64,000 nt of DNA, taken from contig JBJEJI010000069.1 of NCBI GenBank assembly GCA_051877895.1, forward strand, positions 1-64,000, given 5' to 3'. The translations under genes and the position numbers were made by a program. The stretch comes from UBA3775 sp051877895. GTDB taxonomy: Bacteria > Bacillota > Clostridia > Lachnospirales > Lachnospiraceae. Of this stretch, positions 16,601-25,726 are shown piece by piece. The notes beneath the pieces are model-generated. The model ran no database searches and was not told where the DNA came from. It saw nothing but the letters and a program-made list of their open reading frames with translations. Position 1 is the first letter of the stretch. Every line of letters begins with the position of its first letter.

Positions 16601-19189
16601 TCATTTTCTTGGGGAACACGAAAAATTCATACCATTAAAATCAAGTACCAAAGTATCCCCTGTATTTACCTGTCCTGACAAAATGCATTTTGCTGCCACT
16701 GTCTCAACAGTCTGCTGAATATATCTTTTAAGTGGTCTTGCGCCAAATACAGGATCATAGCCTCCTTCAATAACCTGATTCTTGGCTTTATCTGTTAATT
16801 CAACAGATAACTGCTTGTCCTCTAATCTTTCATTGATTTCAGCCACAATAAGTTCAACAATATTGGCTATGTCACTCTTGGTCAAAGGCTTAAACAATAT
16901 GGTTTCATCAAGACGGTTCAGAAATTCCGGTCTGAAATGAGCTTTAAGTTCTGACATTACCATTGACTTGCACTCCTCAGTGATATTTCCTTCACTGTCA
17001 ATACCCTCAAGCAGATAGGAACTGCCCAGATTAGAGGTCAGAATGATAATTGTATTCTTAAAATCAACTGTCCTGCCTTTAGAATCGGTTATACGTCCAT
17101 CATCAAGCACCTGAAGAAGTATATTAAACACATCCGGATGAGCCTTTTCAATTTCATCAAAAAGCACGACTGAATATGGCTTTCTTCTGACTGCCTCTGT
17201 AAGCTGTCCGCCTTCATCATATCCAACATATCCCGGAGGTGCTCCGATCATTCTTGCCACGGAATGTTTCTCCATATATTCACTCATATCAAGACGTACA
17301 ATATTTGTTTCATCATCAAACAGGTTCTGTGCAAGAGCCTTGGCAAGCTCTGTTTTACCAACCCCTGTAGGTCCAAGGAACAGAAATGAACCAACCGGCT
17401 TTGAAGGATCTTTAATTCCCGCCTTACTTCGGATAATTGCTTCAGAAACCTTGGTCACTGCTTCATCCTGACCAACCACACGGCAGTGAAGCTGATCAGA
17501 AAGACCTAAAATCTTCTTTCTTTCGCTTTCATTCAGCTTCGCAACCGGAATACCGGTCCATCTGGAAACAATTTTTGCAATTTCATCTTCAGAAACACTT
17601 TCATGAAGCAATGACATTTCTCTCTTTTTAACTGCCTCTTCTTCCTGTTGAATCTGAGCCTGTATGCCGGGCAGTCTGCCATACTGAAGTTCGGCTGCCT
17701 TATTAAGGTCATATGCCTGCTGAGCCTTCTGGATCTGCTTATTAATTTCATCACGCTCTTCACGAAGCTTTACAAGACGGTCAACAGATGATTTTTCATT
17801 ATCCCACTGAGCCTTCTTTACCTCAAACTCACCTTTCAGTTCTGCAAGTTCTTTCTGTAAATCGGCAAGCCGCTCCTTACTAAGATTGTCATCTTCTTTT
17901 TTCAAAGCTGCTTCCTCAATCTGAAGCTGCATGATTTTTCTCTGCATTTCATCCATTTCTGCAGGCATGGAATCCAATTCGGTTTTAATCAACGCACAAG
18001 CCTCATCTACAAGGTCAATGGCCTTATCCGGAAGGAAACGATCTGTGATATATCTGTTAGAAAGAGTTGCCGCAGCCACCAGTGCAGAGTCTGTGATTTT
18101 TACTCCATGGAACACTTCATAACGTTCCTTAATACCTCTAAGAATAGAAATGGTATCCTCTACTGTAGGCTCATCAACCATAACCGGCTGGAATCTTCTT
18201 TCAAGTGCAGCATCAGTTTCAATATATTTTCTGTATTCATCAAGAGTAGTAGCACCGATACAGTGCAGCTCACCTCTTGCCAGCATAGGTTTTAACATGT
18301 TGCCGGCATCCATTGCACCGTCAGTTTTACCTGCGCCGACAATTGTGTGTAATTCATCAATGAACAGAATTATATTACCTTCGCTCTTCTTAACCTCATC
18401 AAGTACAGCCTTCAGTCTTTCTTCAAATTCACCTCTGTACTTTGCACCTGCAAGCAATGCACCCATATCAAGGGAATAAAGCTGTTTATTTTTAAGTCCT
18501 TCCGGCACATCGCCTCTGACAATTCTCTGTGCAAGGCCTTCAACAACTGCAGTTTTACCTACACCCGGTTCACCAATGAGTACAGGATTGTTTTTTGTCT
18601 TTCTGGAAAGAATACGGATAACATGACGAATTTCACTGTCTCGTCCTATTACCGGGTCAAGTTTCTGCTCTTCTGCACGTTCTACAAGGTTAATGGCATA
18701 CTTGGACAAAGTATCATAGGTTGCCTCCGGGTTGTCACTTTCAACTTTCTTTGTGCCTCTGACTTCGGAAAGAGCTTTTAAAAAACGTTCTCTTGTAAAT
18801 CCATATTCCTTAAATATTTTTGTCAGCTCTGCATTTGGATTAGCAATTAAAGCCAGCATTATATGCTCAACAGATACATAGTCATCTCCCATTGCTTTTG
18901 CTTCATCCTCACTCATGAGAAGAACCTTATTCAAAGCCATGGTAACTCCCAGTTTATTATTGCCTGAAACCTTTGGCAATTTTGAAAGTCCTTGTTCTAC
19001 TCTCTTTTTAAACTCCATCAGGTTCATGTCCATCTTTTCAATCAGGCGGGCAATAAGGCTGTCATCTATTGTGATAAGTGCCATTAAAAGGTGTTCCTGA
19101 TCCATCTCAGGCGAGTTGTATTCATAGGCATACTTCTCACACTGCTGGATTGCTTCAATCGATTTTTGTGTAAATTTATTAATGTTCAT
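16601..19189 (-). CDS. clpB: ATP-dependent disaggregase ClpB
   Basis: ClpB is the Hsp100 ring ATPase that, with DnaK, pulls proteins out of aggregates. The 862-aa protein has the Clp N domain (1-145), first AAA module with Walker A GEPGVGKTAV and LFIDELHTIVGAG, the long coiled-coil middle domain (about 405-525), the second AAA module with GPTGVGKTELAK and VVLFDEIEKAHPDV, and the C-terminal D2-small domain. It has no ClpP-binding IGF loop that I can see. The start follows GAGGTAAGT. Transcription comes from a promoter with a CIRCE operator 138 bases upstream. Confidence 0.97.
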   Translation of the reverse strand: MNINKFTQKSIEAIQQCEKYAYEYNSPEMDQEHLLMALITIDDSLIARLIEKMDMNLMEFKKRVEQGLSKLPKVSGNNKLGVTMALNKVLLMSEDEAKAMGDDYVSVEHIMLALIANPNAELTKIFKEYGFTRERFLKALSEVRGTKKVESDNPEATYDTLSKYAINLVERAEEQKLDPVIGRDSEIRHVIRILSRKTKNNPVLIGEPGVGKTAVVEGLAQRIVRGDVPEGLKNKQLYSLDMGALLAGAKYRGEFEERLKAVLDEVKKSEGNIILFIDELHTIVGAGKTDGAMDAGNMLKPMLARGELHCIGATTLDEYRKYIETDAALERRFQPVMVDEPTVEDTISILRGIKERYEVFHGVKITDSALVAAATLSNRYITDRFLPDKAIDLVDEACALIKTELDSMPAEMDEMQRKIMQLQIEEAALKKEDDNLSKERLADLQKELAELKGEFEVKKAQWDNEKSSVDRLVKLREERDEINKQIQKAQQAYDLNKAAELQYGRLPGIQAQIQQEEEAVKKREMSLLHESVSEDEIAKIVSRWTGIPVAKLNESERKKILGLSDQLHCRVVGQDEAVTKVSEAIIRSKAGIKDPSKPVGSFLFLGPTGVGKTELAKALAQNLFDDETNIVRLDMSEYMEKHSVARMIGAPPGYVGYDEGGQLTEAVRRKPYSVVLFDEIEKAHPDVFNILLQVLDDGRITDSKGRTVDFKNTIIILTSNLGSSYLLEGIDSEGNITEECKSMVMSELKAHFRPEFLNRLDETILFKPLTKSDIANIVELIVAEINERLEDKQLSVELTDKAKNQVIEGGYDPVFGARPLKRYIQQTVETVAAKCILSGQVNTGDTLVLDFNGMNFSCSPRK

Positions 19190-19311
19190 ACTTACCTCGA
19201 TTCTGCGAAAAAATCGCCATTAAATAAACTCGGTTATGATTAATCCCGGTCTGAAACCGGATATAATCAAAGCCTGTATCACATATGATTCTTTTCACAT
19301 GTTCAAGACGA

Positions 19312-19340
19312 AGTATATCATTAATTGTTAGCACTGTCAA
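19312..19340 (-). promoter_or_regulatory. clpB promoter
   Basis: On minus TTGACA (19335-19340) and TATACT (19312-19317) are 17 bases apart, a near-consensus sigma-A promoter. The -35 box overlaps the CIRCE element. Transcription would start near 19305, leaving a leader of about 115 bases with an imperfect GATTATATCCGG hairpin before clpB. Confidence 0.85.
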
Positions 19341-19354
19341 GAGGTGAGTGCTAA
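19328..19354. promoter_or_regulatory. CIRCE operator (HrcA binding site)
   Basis: TTAGCACTG-N9-GAGTGCTAA matches the consensus TTAGCACTC-N9-GAGTGCTAA with one change. HrcA repressor bound here would cover the -35 box of the clpB promoter. This places clpB in the class I heat shock regulon. The hrcA gene itself is not in the window. Confidence 0.93.
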
Positions 19355-19537
19355 TTTTCTTATTCTTTTATTCTGTACCGGTCCGAACTCACAAACGCTA
19401 TGCCTGTTGCTCTTTAAAATACTTCGTTTTATGCCATACATGGTACGGAGCTTGTACCTTATATTACTTTAATTCTAATCCCGCCTCCCGAAAACAATAG
19501 ACTCTCTTTTTTTTTATAAAACATACTAAATATATAC

Positions 19538-19566
19538 TTGACAAAATTCTTCCCTTCTAATAATAT
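19538..19566 (+). promoter_or_regulatory. Promoter of the antiporter transcript
   Basis: TTGACA (19538-19543) and TAATAT (19561-19566) are separated by 17 bases. Transcription would begin near 19573 and run through the riboswitch-like leader. The DNA between this site and CIRCE (19355-19530) has no gene and only a small GGTAC/GTACC hairpin near 19439-19457. Confidence 0.8.
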
Positions 19567-19603
19567 TATACGGAAAACTAAATGATAAGCCGTGTTTGTT
19601 TCG

Positions 19604-19720
19604 GCAACTTTTTACAATATCAGGGAGTAGTTAGCGTTTCCCACGAAACGTTATATTGTTCGTCATCACGCTGAAAAGCCGGGCAATATACCTACAATAT
19701 TTTTGTATGTAACAAGACTT
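19604..19720 (+). ncRNA. yybP-ykoY-type (Mn2+) riboswitch aptamer
   Basis: The leader holds the class hallmark CAGGGAGTAG (19621-19630), a GCGTTTC/GAAACG hairpin, a second helix capped near CATCACGCTGAAAAGCCGGG with arms ATATTG and CAATAT, and a 3' end AACAAGACTTT like known members. These RNAs bind Mn2+ and turn on exporters. The gene behind it encodes a CaCA cation antiporter, a known type of target. The motif was matched from memory; exact helix borders are approximate. Confidence 0.78.
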
Positions 19721-19757
19721 TTATTGCATTTTTCATGCAGTAGGAGTCTTTTTTTAC
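19714..19757 (+). terminator. Riboswitch expression-platform terminator
   Basis: AAGACT (19714-19719) pairs with AGTCTT (19745-19750), with inner arms TGCAT and ATGCA, followed by a run of T ending near 19755. The left arm overlaps the aptamer's 3' strand, so ligand-bound aptamer and terminator exclude each other. The CDS begins 35-40 bases further on. Confidence 0.8.
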
Positions 19758-19791
19758 TGTACTGCCAAAGCCACGTGCAAAGGAGGAACAC

Positions 19792-20712
19792 ATGTTAAAA
19801 TATTTACTGTTAGTTGTTGGATTTATTCTTCTAATTAAAGGAGCTGATTTTTTTGTAGATGGTTCATCTTCTGTTGCAAGAATTTTAAAAATTCCTTCCA
19901 TTATTATCGGTCTGACCATTGTTTCAATAGGAACCAGCTTGCCTGAGGCTTCGGTTAGTATTACTGCCGGTCTTTCGGGAAACAGCGACATCGCAATCGG
20001 TAATGTAATCGGTTCCAACTTTTTTAATCTTCTTGCCGTAATCGGTGTAAGTGCTATTTTCCTTCCGATTCCTTCTCCAAAGGAAATGTTAAACAGAGAC
20101 CTTCTGTGGAATATAGCAGTCACTTTTCTTCTTCTGGTATTTATGTATGGTGGAAGCATTTCCCGTGTAGAAGGGCTTATTCTTCTGACCGGACTGATTA
20201 TCTACCTCGTAGTATTAGTCAGAAGTGCCTTGAAAAATCGAGTGCCGGATGAAAGCACACAGAAAATATCTGTAATCAAGAGCACATTGTTCATTATTCT
20301 TGGACTTGCAGCTATTATCCTTGGTGGCAACCTGGTTGTTGATAATGCATGTCTTATTGCAAAAGCCTGGGGAATGAGTGAAACTCTGGTTGGACTTACC
20401 ATCGTTGCAATCGGAACCTCTCTTCCCGAACTGGTAACTTCCATGGTTGCCGCCGGCAAAGGTGATTCCGGTATTGCCATTGGAAATGCCATTGGTTCAA
20501 GTATTTTCAATATACTTTTTATTTTAGGTTCAGCAGCGGTACTCACTCCTGTTAATGTAGCAGGTGAACTTATGGTTGACTGTGCACTGCTGGTTGCTGT
20601 AGGCATATTAATGTATATTATAACAAGAACCGGTAAGAAAATCGGACGCTTTGAAGGTATATGTTGTGTACTGGTATATGTAGCATATGCAGTTTATATC
20701 ATAATAAGATAA
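19792..20712 (+). CDS. CaCA-family cation/Na+ antiporter (YrbG-like)
   Basis: The 306-aa membrane protein has the two inverted halves of the calcium/cation antiporter family. Each half has the alpha-repeat signature: IGTSLPEASVSITAG with NVIGSNFFNLL in the first, IGTSLPELVTSMVAAG with NAIGSSIFNILF in the second. About ten helices are visible. The start follows AAAGGAGGAACAC. The Mn2+-type riboswitch in the leader suggests that this member exports Mn2+ rather than, or besides, Ca2+. It ends in its own terminator. Confidence 0.93.
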   Translation: MLKYLLLVVGFILLIKGADFFVDGSSSVARILKIPSIIIGLTIVSIGTSLPEASVSITAGLSGNSDIAIGNVIGSNFFNLLAVIGVSAIFLPIPSPKEMLNRDLLWNIAVTFLLLVFMYGGSISRVEGLILLTGLIIYLVVLVRSALKNRVPDESTQKISVIKSTLFIILGLAAIILGGNLVVDNACLIAKAWGMSETLVGLTIVAIGTSLPELVTSMVAAGKGDSGIAIGNAIGSSIFNILFILGSAAVLTPVNVAGELMVDCALLVAVGILMYIITRTGKKIGRFEGICCVLVYVAYAVYIIIR

Positions 20713-20730
20713 TTGTTTTCAAGTCAAATA

Positions 20731-20762
20731 AAGCTCTCCGGGTTTGATACCACAGAGAGCTT
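20731..20762. terminator. Convergent terminator between antiporter and GGDEF regulator
   Basis: AAGCTCTC (20731-20738) and GAGAGCTT (20755-20762) form an 8-bp stem followed on plus by TTATTTTTTT. It lies between two convergent genes and may serve both. Confidence 0.85.
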
Positions 20763-20792
20763 TTATTTTTTTACCTGTTATAGTCTTCCATA

Positions 20793-22154
20793 TTAACCTT
20801 CCATCTCAACAATTTCATAATCAATCTCTACTGCACTGCTTTTATACAACAATTGAAAGCAGTTAATAATTCTCTGAGCAACCACATCACCGTTTTCAGT
20901 ATCCGCATCCATTAAAATCACAATTACCTGTTTTGCAGAGTAACGGGTAGAAACATCCATGCGTCTGAGCGAAGTAAAAATAGCCTGTTCAAGATATTCC
21001 AAAGCATTCTCAATTTCTGAAGCATCTTCATTCATACCTTTTACCGGAGAGAGTGTAAATAATACAGTCTGCACCTGTCTGCTGCTTCTTTCCACACAAC
21101 GTCTGATAAAATGATAAACATGGCTGAAGCTTTCAAAATCCAGCAGATATGCTCCTTTTGCAGGATCGGAACGTTTCATAAAATCTTTTATGTATGCCAG
21201 GTCCACAAGTTTTCCCGCTCTTAGATTTTCTTCAACATTATGTTCGCTGTAAAAATGAAATGAATGTTTTCCGTTCTGTTTTACATAATATAATGATTTA
21301 TCTGCCGCATTGTACAGTCCGGCAAAATCGGTGCTGTCCTCAGGAGCCTGTGCAATACCAATTGAAACAGACGAATTAGTATCTATACCGGCCTCAACAA
21401 TTTTATTGACTACATCCGAAATAATAGAACCGGCAATTTCACTGAGCTCCTCTTTTGATTTATCTCCTTTAAGGAAAGCAACAAATTCATCTCCGCCTAT
21501 TCTGCATAAAACATCATCCTCAGTAGTGTGTTCAATCAGAGAGCGGGCAAACATTTTCAGCGTCTGGTCACCTGTAATATGTCCATAGGTATCATTAATC
21601 GCTTTGAAATTGTCCATGTCCGCCATAATCAGAGCACCCGGCTCACCGCAACTTAGTATTTCATTTACCTTTTCCTCTGTATAGGCTCTGTTCCACAATC
21701 CGGTAAGTGCATCCTGCCTGGACTTATTCTTAAGACTCATGGCTTCAGTGGTTTTTTCCTCCAGACGGTTGGCAAGATTCCTTCTAAGTTCCTCCAACTC
21801 CAAAACTCTTCCTATTCTGGAAAGCATTACTCCCGGAACAAAAGGCTTTGCAATAAAATCAACAGCACCTGCTTCTATACATCTTGTTTCAGTACCTGCA
21901 TCTCCTTCAGCCGTAAGAATAATAACCGGAATATATTTAGTTCTTTCGTTGCTTCTCATTCTGGCTATTACTTCCAGTCCGTCCATTTCAGGCATATTCT
22001 TATCTAAAAGAACAAGATCGACTATATTGTTTTCCAGAAATTTCAATGCCTGAGTACCCATCGTAACTGCCGTAACTTTATAATAATCGCATAATACCGT
22101 TCTGGCAGAAACCAGATTAACCTTATTATCATCAACAATTAATATATGTTTCAT
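20793..22154 (-). CDS. Response regulator with GGDEF domain (REC-GGDEF)
   Basis: The 453-aa protein has an N-terminal receiver domain with DD at 8-9, phosphoacceptor Asp51 in LLDKNMPEMDG and the late KPF lysine, a GGDEF diguanylate cyclase domain with an intact GGDEF motif at 220-224, and a C-terminal region of about 150 residues (about 300-453) that looks like a second, degenerate cyclase-like fold. No RxxD inhibitory site is seen before GGDEF. It should make cyclic di-GMP when phosphorylated. It is the third gene after the hybrid kinase and DegV, so the kinase is the likely phosphodonor. Start follows GAGGAGGTATT. Confidence 0.9.
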   Translation of the reverse strand: MKHILIVDDNKVNLVSARTVLCDYYKVTAVTMGTQALKFLENNIVDLVLLDKNMPEMDGLEVIARMRSNERTKYIPVIILTAEGDAGTETRCIEAGAVDFIAKPFVPGVMLSRIGRVLELEELRRNLANRLEEKTTEAMSLKNKSRQDALTGLWNRAYTEEKVNEILSCGEPGALIMADMDNFKAINDTYGHITGDQTLKMFARSLIEHTTEDDVLCRIGGDEFVAFLKGDKSKEELSEIAGSIISDVVNKIVEAGIDTNSSVSIGIAQAPEDSTDFAGLYNAADKSLYYVKQNGKHSFHFYSEHNVEENLRAGKLVDLAYIKDFMKRSDPAKGAYLLDFESFSHVYHFIRRCVERSSRQVQTVLFTLSPVKGMNEDASEIENALEYLEQAIFTSLRRMDVSTRYSAKQVIVILMDADTENGDVVAQRIINCFQLLYKSSAVEIDYEIVEMEG

Positions 22155-22216
22155 AATACCTCCTCAAGGCCACCGCCTTAATTCTCTCCCCAATAACTTA
22201 TCATATGCCGATAGCT

Positions 22217-23083
22217 TTATTTTGTTTTCATAAATAATACACCTAATGCACCCGGTCCACAGTTACTGGAAATTGTTGCGGAAGCTTTCGTAAGTATTAT
22301 ATCTTCAAAACCTCCACAATTTTCAATTTCCTGTTTTGCATTAGCCACTGTTTTTACATTGCATGCGGCATGAGTAAGAAATACTCTCTTTTTATCTATT
22401 TTACTGATACGTTTAAGACGCCATTTTACATAACGGCGTATGGCATTTTGATAATTCCCGACTGCAATATACATCAACTTTATTTTTCCATCCTTAATAG
22501 TCAAAACAGGATGTAACTGAAATAAATCAAATATTTTTACTGTTAACAGTTTCGTTTTATCATTCAGATAAAAATACATTAAGTCAGGGACAATAAAAGT
22601 AGTGGATATTCTTTTTTTCATCAATTCCAATTGACGGAAAATAGTATTGGCTTCCAATCCTTTTCTCACCATCTCTGCTCCACTTACAGCCAGCAATCCC
22701 ATGCCGGTAGAAAGAGTTTCTGAATCAACAAGTAAAACCCTTTCTCCGTTGTTTCCCATTCTCAAAATAGCTTCTGCAGCATTTTTATAGGCTTTACTGA
22801 TATTTCCACCAATTGTTATATGTATAATTTTTTCATACTTTCTGAGATTCTTTCTGAAAAAATCTACGTATTCTTGTATTGAAGGAGACTCGGATTCTGC
22901 TTTAAAACCTCCATTATCCATATGTTCAAATACATTGTCGGCTGTCATTTCATCACGGTCTAAAAATCTGCCATTTTCCGTAACTATATGAAAAAAAATA
23001 ACATCTATATCATATTCTTCAAGCATGCCAAAAGGAAGATCACAGACACTATCCGTTGTAATTCTAAGGGGTTTTCTATTCAT
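22217..23083 (-). CDS. DegV-family fatty-acid-binding protein
   Basis: The 288-aa protein is a DegV/FakB family member. It has the N-terminal TDSVCDLP, the GGNISKAYKNA segment, VDSETLSTGMGLL in the middle and the C-terminal SNCGPGALGVLF. FakB proteins hold fatty acids for phosphorylation by FakA. No FakA-like kinase is nearby. It sits between a hybrid histidine kinase (15 bases upstream) and a REC-GGDEF regulator (62 bases downstream), an unusual place, which hints at lipid sensing or signalling; this is inference. Start follows AGGAGGATAAAGAG. Confidence 0.9.
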   Translation of the reverse strand: MNRKPLRITTDSVCDLPFGMLEEYDIDVIFFHIVTENGRFLDRDEMTADNVFEHMDNGGFKAESESPSIQEYVDFFRKNLRKYEKIIHITIGGNISKAYKNAAEAILRMGNNGERVLLVDSETLSTGMGLLAVSGAEMVRKGLEANTIFRQLELMKKRISTTFIVPDLMYFYLNDKTKLLTVKIFDLFQLHPVLTIKDGKIKLMYIAVGNYQNAIRRYVKWRLKRISKIDKKRVFLTHAACNVKTVANAKQEIENCGGFEDIILTKASATISSNCGPGALGVLFMKTK

Positions 23084-23098
23084 CTCTTTATCCTCCTA

Positions 23099-25543
23099 TT
23101 ATTCCCCGGCAAATGCTTCAGGTATGCTTTCTACCGATGCCAGTGCTTTTTCAAACTCAAAATCTTCTGCCAAAAGTTTAACTTTATTGAAAAATTCTTT
23201 CAGGGACCTTCCTTTAAATGAAAAAATCCCCGCTTCCTGACAAAGTCTGACAATTTCATCACCATCATATAAATCACAGGCTTTAGCGATATCCTCTATG
23301 TAAACTTCCAGCATTGGCTCTTCAATTTCCAGTTTAAAGGAATATCCCGTTTCTTCCTCGTCTGTAATCTGTCCGGCACGATTCAGATCCTCATCCGTTG
23401 CATTATAAGCCTTTAAGTATCGTTGACATTCATCTACTACTCCGGCATATTGTTTCATCAACCTGCTGTTACCCTCAATTATTGTACGATAATCACCTGC
23501 TTTACCTGCAATTTCAAGTTTCTTTGCACTCTCGGAAAGCTGTTCAGCTCCAATCATTAAAGATGAGCTTTTTAAAGCATGTACTTCAATAACATAATTA
23601 GTCCAGTCTTTACTTTCGCATAAGCGGTTAATATAATTAATCTTCTCATAACCGGTTCTGATATATGCAGCCAGAATTCCTTTATAGGCATCTTCATCAC
23701 CACCGGTATAATATAATCCTTTCTCCGGTGAAAAGCTTGCACCTGAAATATTAACAGCCATAGTACCGCTACCCGGTACCGGTTCTGCAACCGGTTTTTG
23801 TAACAGTTTATCAGGAAGCCAGTTCTTAAGCATTCTGTCCAGAACCGAAAGTTCAATAGGTTTGGCCATAAAATCAGAAAAACCTGATCTGATAAACATT
23901 TCTTTTACACCACTTATTGCGTTGGCTGTCAGAGCAATAATAGGAAGTTTTTTATAATAAGGATCCGTCATGCTTCTGATTTTTTGTGTTGTTTCAACCC
24001 CATCCATTTCAGGCATCATGTGATCCATAAATACAAGATGGAACTCCTTGGATTTAAGAGCCTCAATTGCAGCACGTCCGCTGTCAACAGTCATAATCTG
24101 CATATGATAAGGACGCATAAGTCCCGCTGCAACCTCCCTGTTGATTTCATTATCATCAACTATAAGAATTTTTGCTTTCGGTGCAACAAATCTTGTACCC
24201 ATTCTTGCCTGTTCATTTGCGTTTATAATTGGTTCATCATTCAGACAGGCAGCAATGGGGAGTGTATAAAACGGCTTAAATATGCAACGAATATTATTCT
24301 TTGGTTCAACTGCATTTATTTTATCCTGTACCAGAATCATGGTAATACTGTCAGCAAGTCTGTCAAAGAAGTCTTTATATTCCAGATACTCCTCTTTTCC
24401 GATAATACAATGTGTAATCCTGTCCCCATATTTTTCCAGCGCTTCATAGAACTTATCAAAAGATGTAAGGCACTTAAAATCAACATGTAGGGAATTACCC
24501 ATGTTTGAAACAATATTGCCGTAAACCTCTCTTACAGAAGGATGTTCAAATTTTTGCGGATTAAAATAACCAAGAATATGCTGTTTTTCCGCATCCTTAA
24601 CGGAGATAAAAGGCTCAGGATTTGTAACCTGCATTGGAATGGTAATTTTAAATTCAGATCCCTTTCCATATTTACTGTTTACATTTATGAAACCGCCCAT
24701 TCTTGTAACCAGACGCTTTGAAATTGCAAGACCAAGTCCTGTTCCTTCCACAGAACGGTTTTTTCTTGTATCAACCTGCTGGAAACTGGTAAAAAGTTTT
24801 TCCAGGTTTTCCTCCGTTATACCGATACCGGAATCAGATACAGTTATATTAAGGTTAATGCCATAGTCCTGCTTTGTATGTGAAAGTTTTAGAGTAACAG
24901 AACCTTCTTTTGTAAATTTTACTGCATTGGTAATCAGGTTGATAACCACCTGTCTGATACGTAATTCATCTCCGTAAAGGCCACATGGAATGTCAGGATC
25001 GGCATCCACAATAATTTCAATGTCTTTGTTTCCTTTACGTGTCATTGCCATATTGATAACATCATTAAGGGTAGATGCAATGTTGAATTCTGATTCGATT
25101 AACTCCATCTTTCCGGAATCAATCTTGGAGAAATCCAGAATATCATTGATAATGGACAGAAGACTTCTGCCCGAAGACTGAATATTATAACAATTTTCTC
25201 TTACACGATTTGAAATATCGCTTTCTCTTAGGGTTAGTTCACACATTCCCACAATGGCATTCATAGGAGTACGAATCTCGTGACTCATGTTTGCCAGAAA
25301 GTCAGTTTTGGAACGTTCTGCTTTTTTTGCCTTGTATGCCTGTGCTTTCAGACTCTGTTCCACATGGTCAATATATTTAACAAGAAAGGTGACAATACAC
25401 TCTGCAAGGATTATCCAGAACACAGTCAGTCCCGACCAGTCCAAAATAATTCCGATTGCAGCAAGCACAATGGAAATACATGTATATACAATCCATGCAA
25501 TTCTGATATATTCATATTTAATCCCAATATTTCTCTCTTCCAT
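23099..25543 (-). CDS. Hybrid sensor histidine kinase (TM-HisKA-HATPase-REC-Hpt)
   Basis: The 814-aa protein starts with two membrane helices (about 14-34 and 38-56) joined by a very short loop, so there is almost no extracellular sensor. HisKA follows with His88 in NMSHEIRTPMNAI, then the ATPase domain with GIGITEENLEKLF and GTGLGLAISKRLV. A degenerate receiver-like segment comes next (about 320-440), then a true receiver with acceptor Asp in LVFMDHMMPEMDG (about 500), and an Hpt domain with HALKSSSLMIGAEQLS (about 655). It can run a full internal phosphorelay. Its likely output is the REC-GGDEF protein downstream. Confidence 0.92.
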   Translation of the reverse strand: MEERNIGIKYEYIRIAWIVYTCISIVLAAIGIILDWSGLTVFWIILAECIVTFLVKYIDHVEQSLKAQAYKAKKAERSKTDFLANMSHEIRTPMNAIVGMCELTLRESDISNRVRENCYNIQSSGRSLLSIINDILDFSKIDSGKMELIESEFNIASTLNDVINMAMTRKGNKDIEIIVDADPDIPCGLYGDELRIRQVVINLITNAVKFTKEGSVTLKLSHTKQDYGINLNITVSDSGIGITEENLEKLFTSFQQVDTRKNRSVEGTGLGLAISKRLVTRMGGFINVNSKYGKGSEFKITIPMQVTNPEPFISVKDAEKQHILGYFNPQKFEHPSVREVYGNIVSNMGNSLHVDFKCLTSFDKFYEALEKYGDRITHCIIGKEEYLEYKDFFDRLADSITMILVQDKINAVEPKNNIRCIFKPFYTLPIAACLNDEPIINANEQARMGTRFVAPKAKILIVDDNEINREVAAGLMRPYHMQIMTVDSGRAAIEALKSKEFHLVFMDHMMPEMDGVETTQKIRSMTDPYYKKLPIIALTANAISGVKEMFIRSGFSDFMAKPIELSVLDRMLKNWLPDKLLQKPVAEPVPGSGTMAVNISGASFSPEKGLYYTGGDEDAYKGILAAYIRTGYEKINYINRLCESKDWTNYVIEVHALKSSSLMIGAEQLSESAKKLEIAGKAGDYRTIIEGNSRLMKQYAGVVDECQRYLKAYNATDEDLNRAGQITDEEETGYSFKLEIEEPMLEVYIEDIAKACDLYDGDEIVRLCQEAGIFSFKGRSLKEFFNKVKLLAEDFEFEKALASVESIPEAFAGE

Positions 25544-25658
25544 AAACCCCTCCGTTATTTCACATTTGTATAATTATGCCCCAATATAACTCACTATTTT
25601 TTTAATTATAACATATTCTTATTTATATTTCCATATCTAATTAATCAGAGTCAGTTAT

Positions 25659-25714
25659 GGGTTACTGTCAGATAAACAGTAACCCCGAGGCATTATGAAA
25701 ATAACACCTCGGGG
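25659..25714. terminator. Two overlapping hairpins between vanZ and the hybrid kinase
   Basis: GGGTTACTGT pairs with ACAGTAACCC (25659-25685), and CCCCGAGG pairs with CCTCGGGG (25683-25714). They share three C, so both cannot fully form at once. Neither is followed by a good T run. They could act as a terminator of the vanZ transcript or an attenuator ahead of the kinase gene. Confidence 0.45.
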
Positions 25715-25726
25715 CTAAACAATTAA

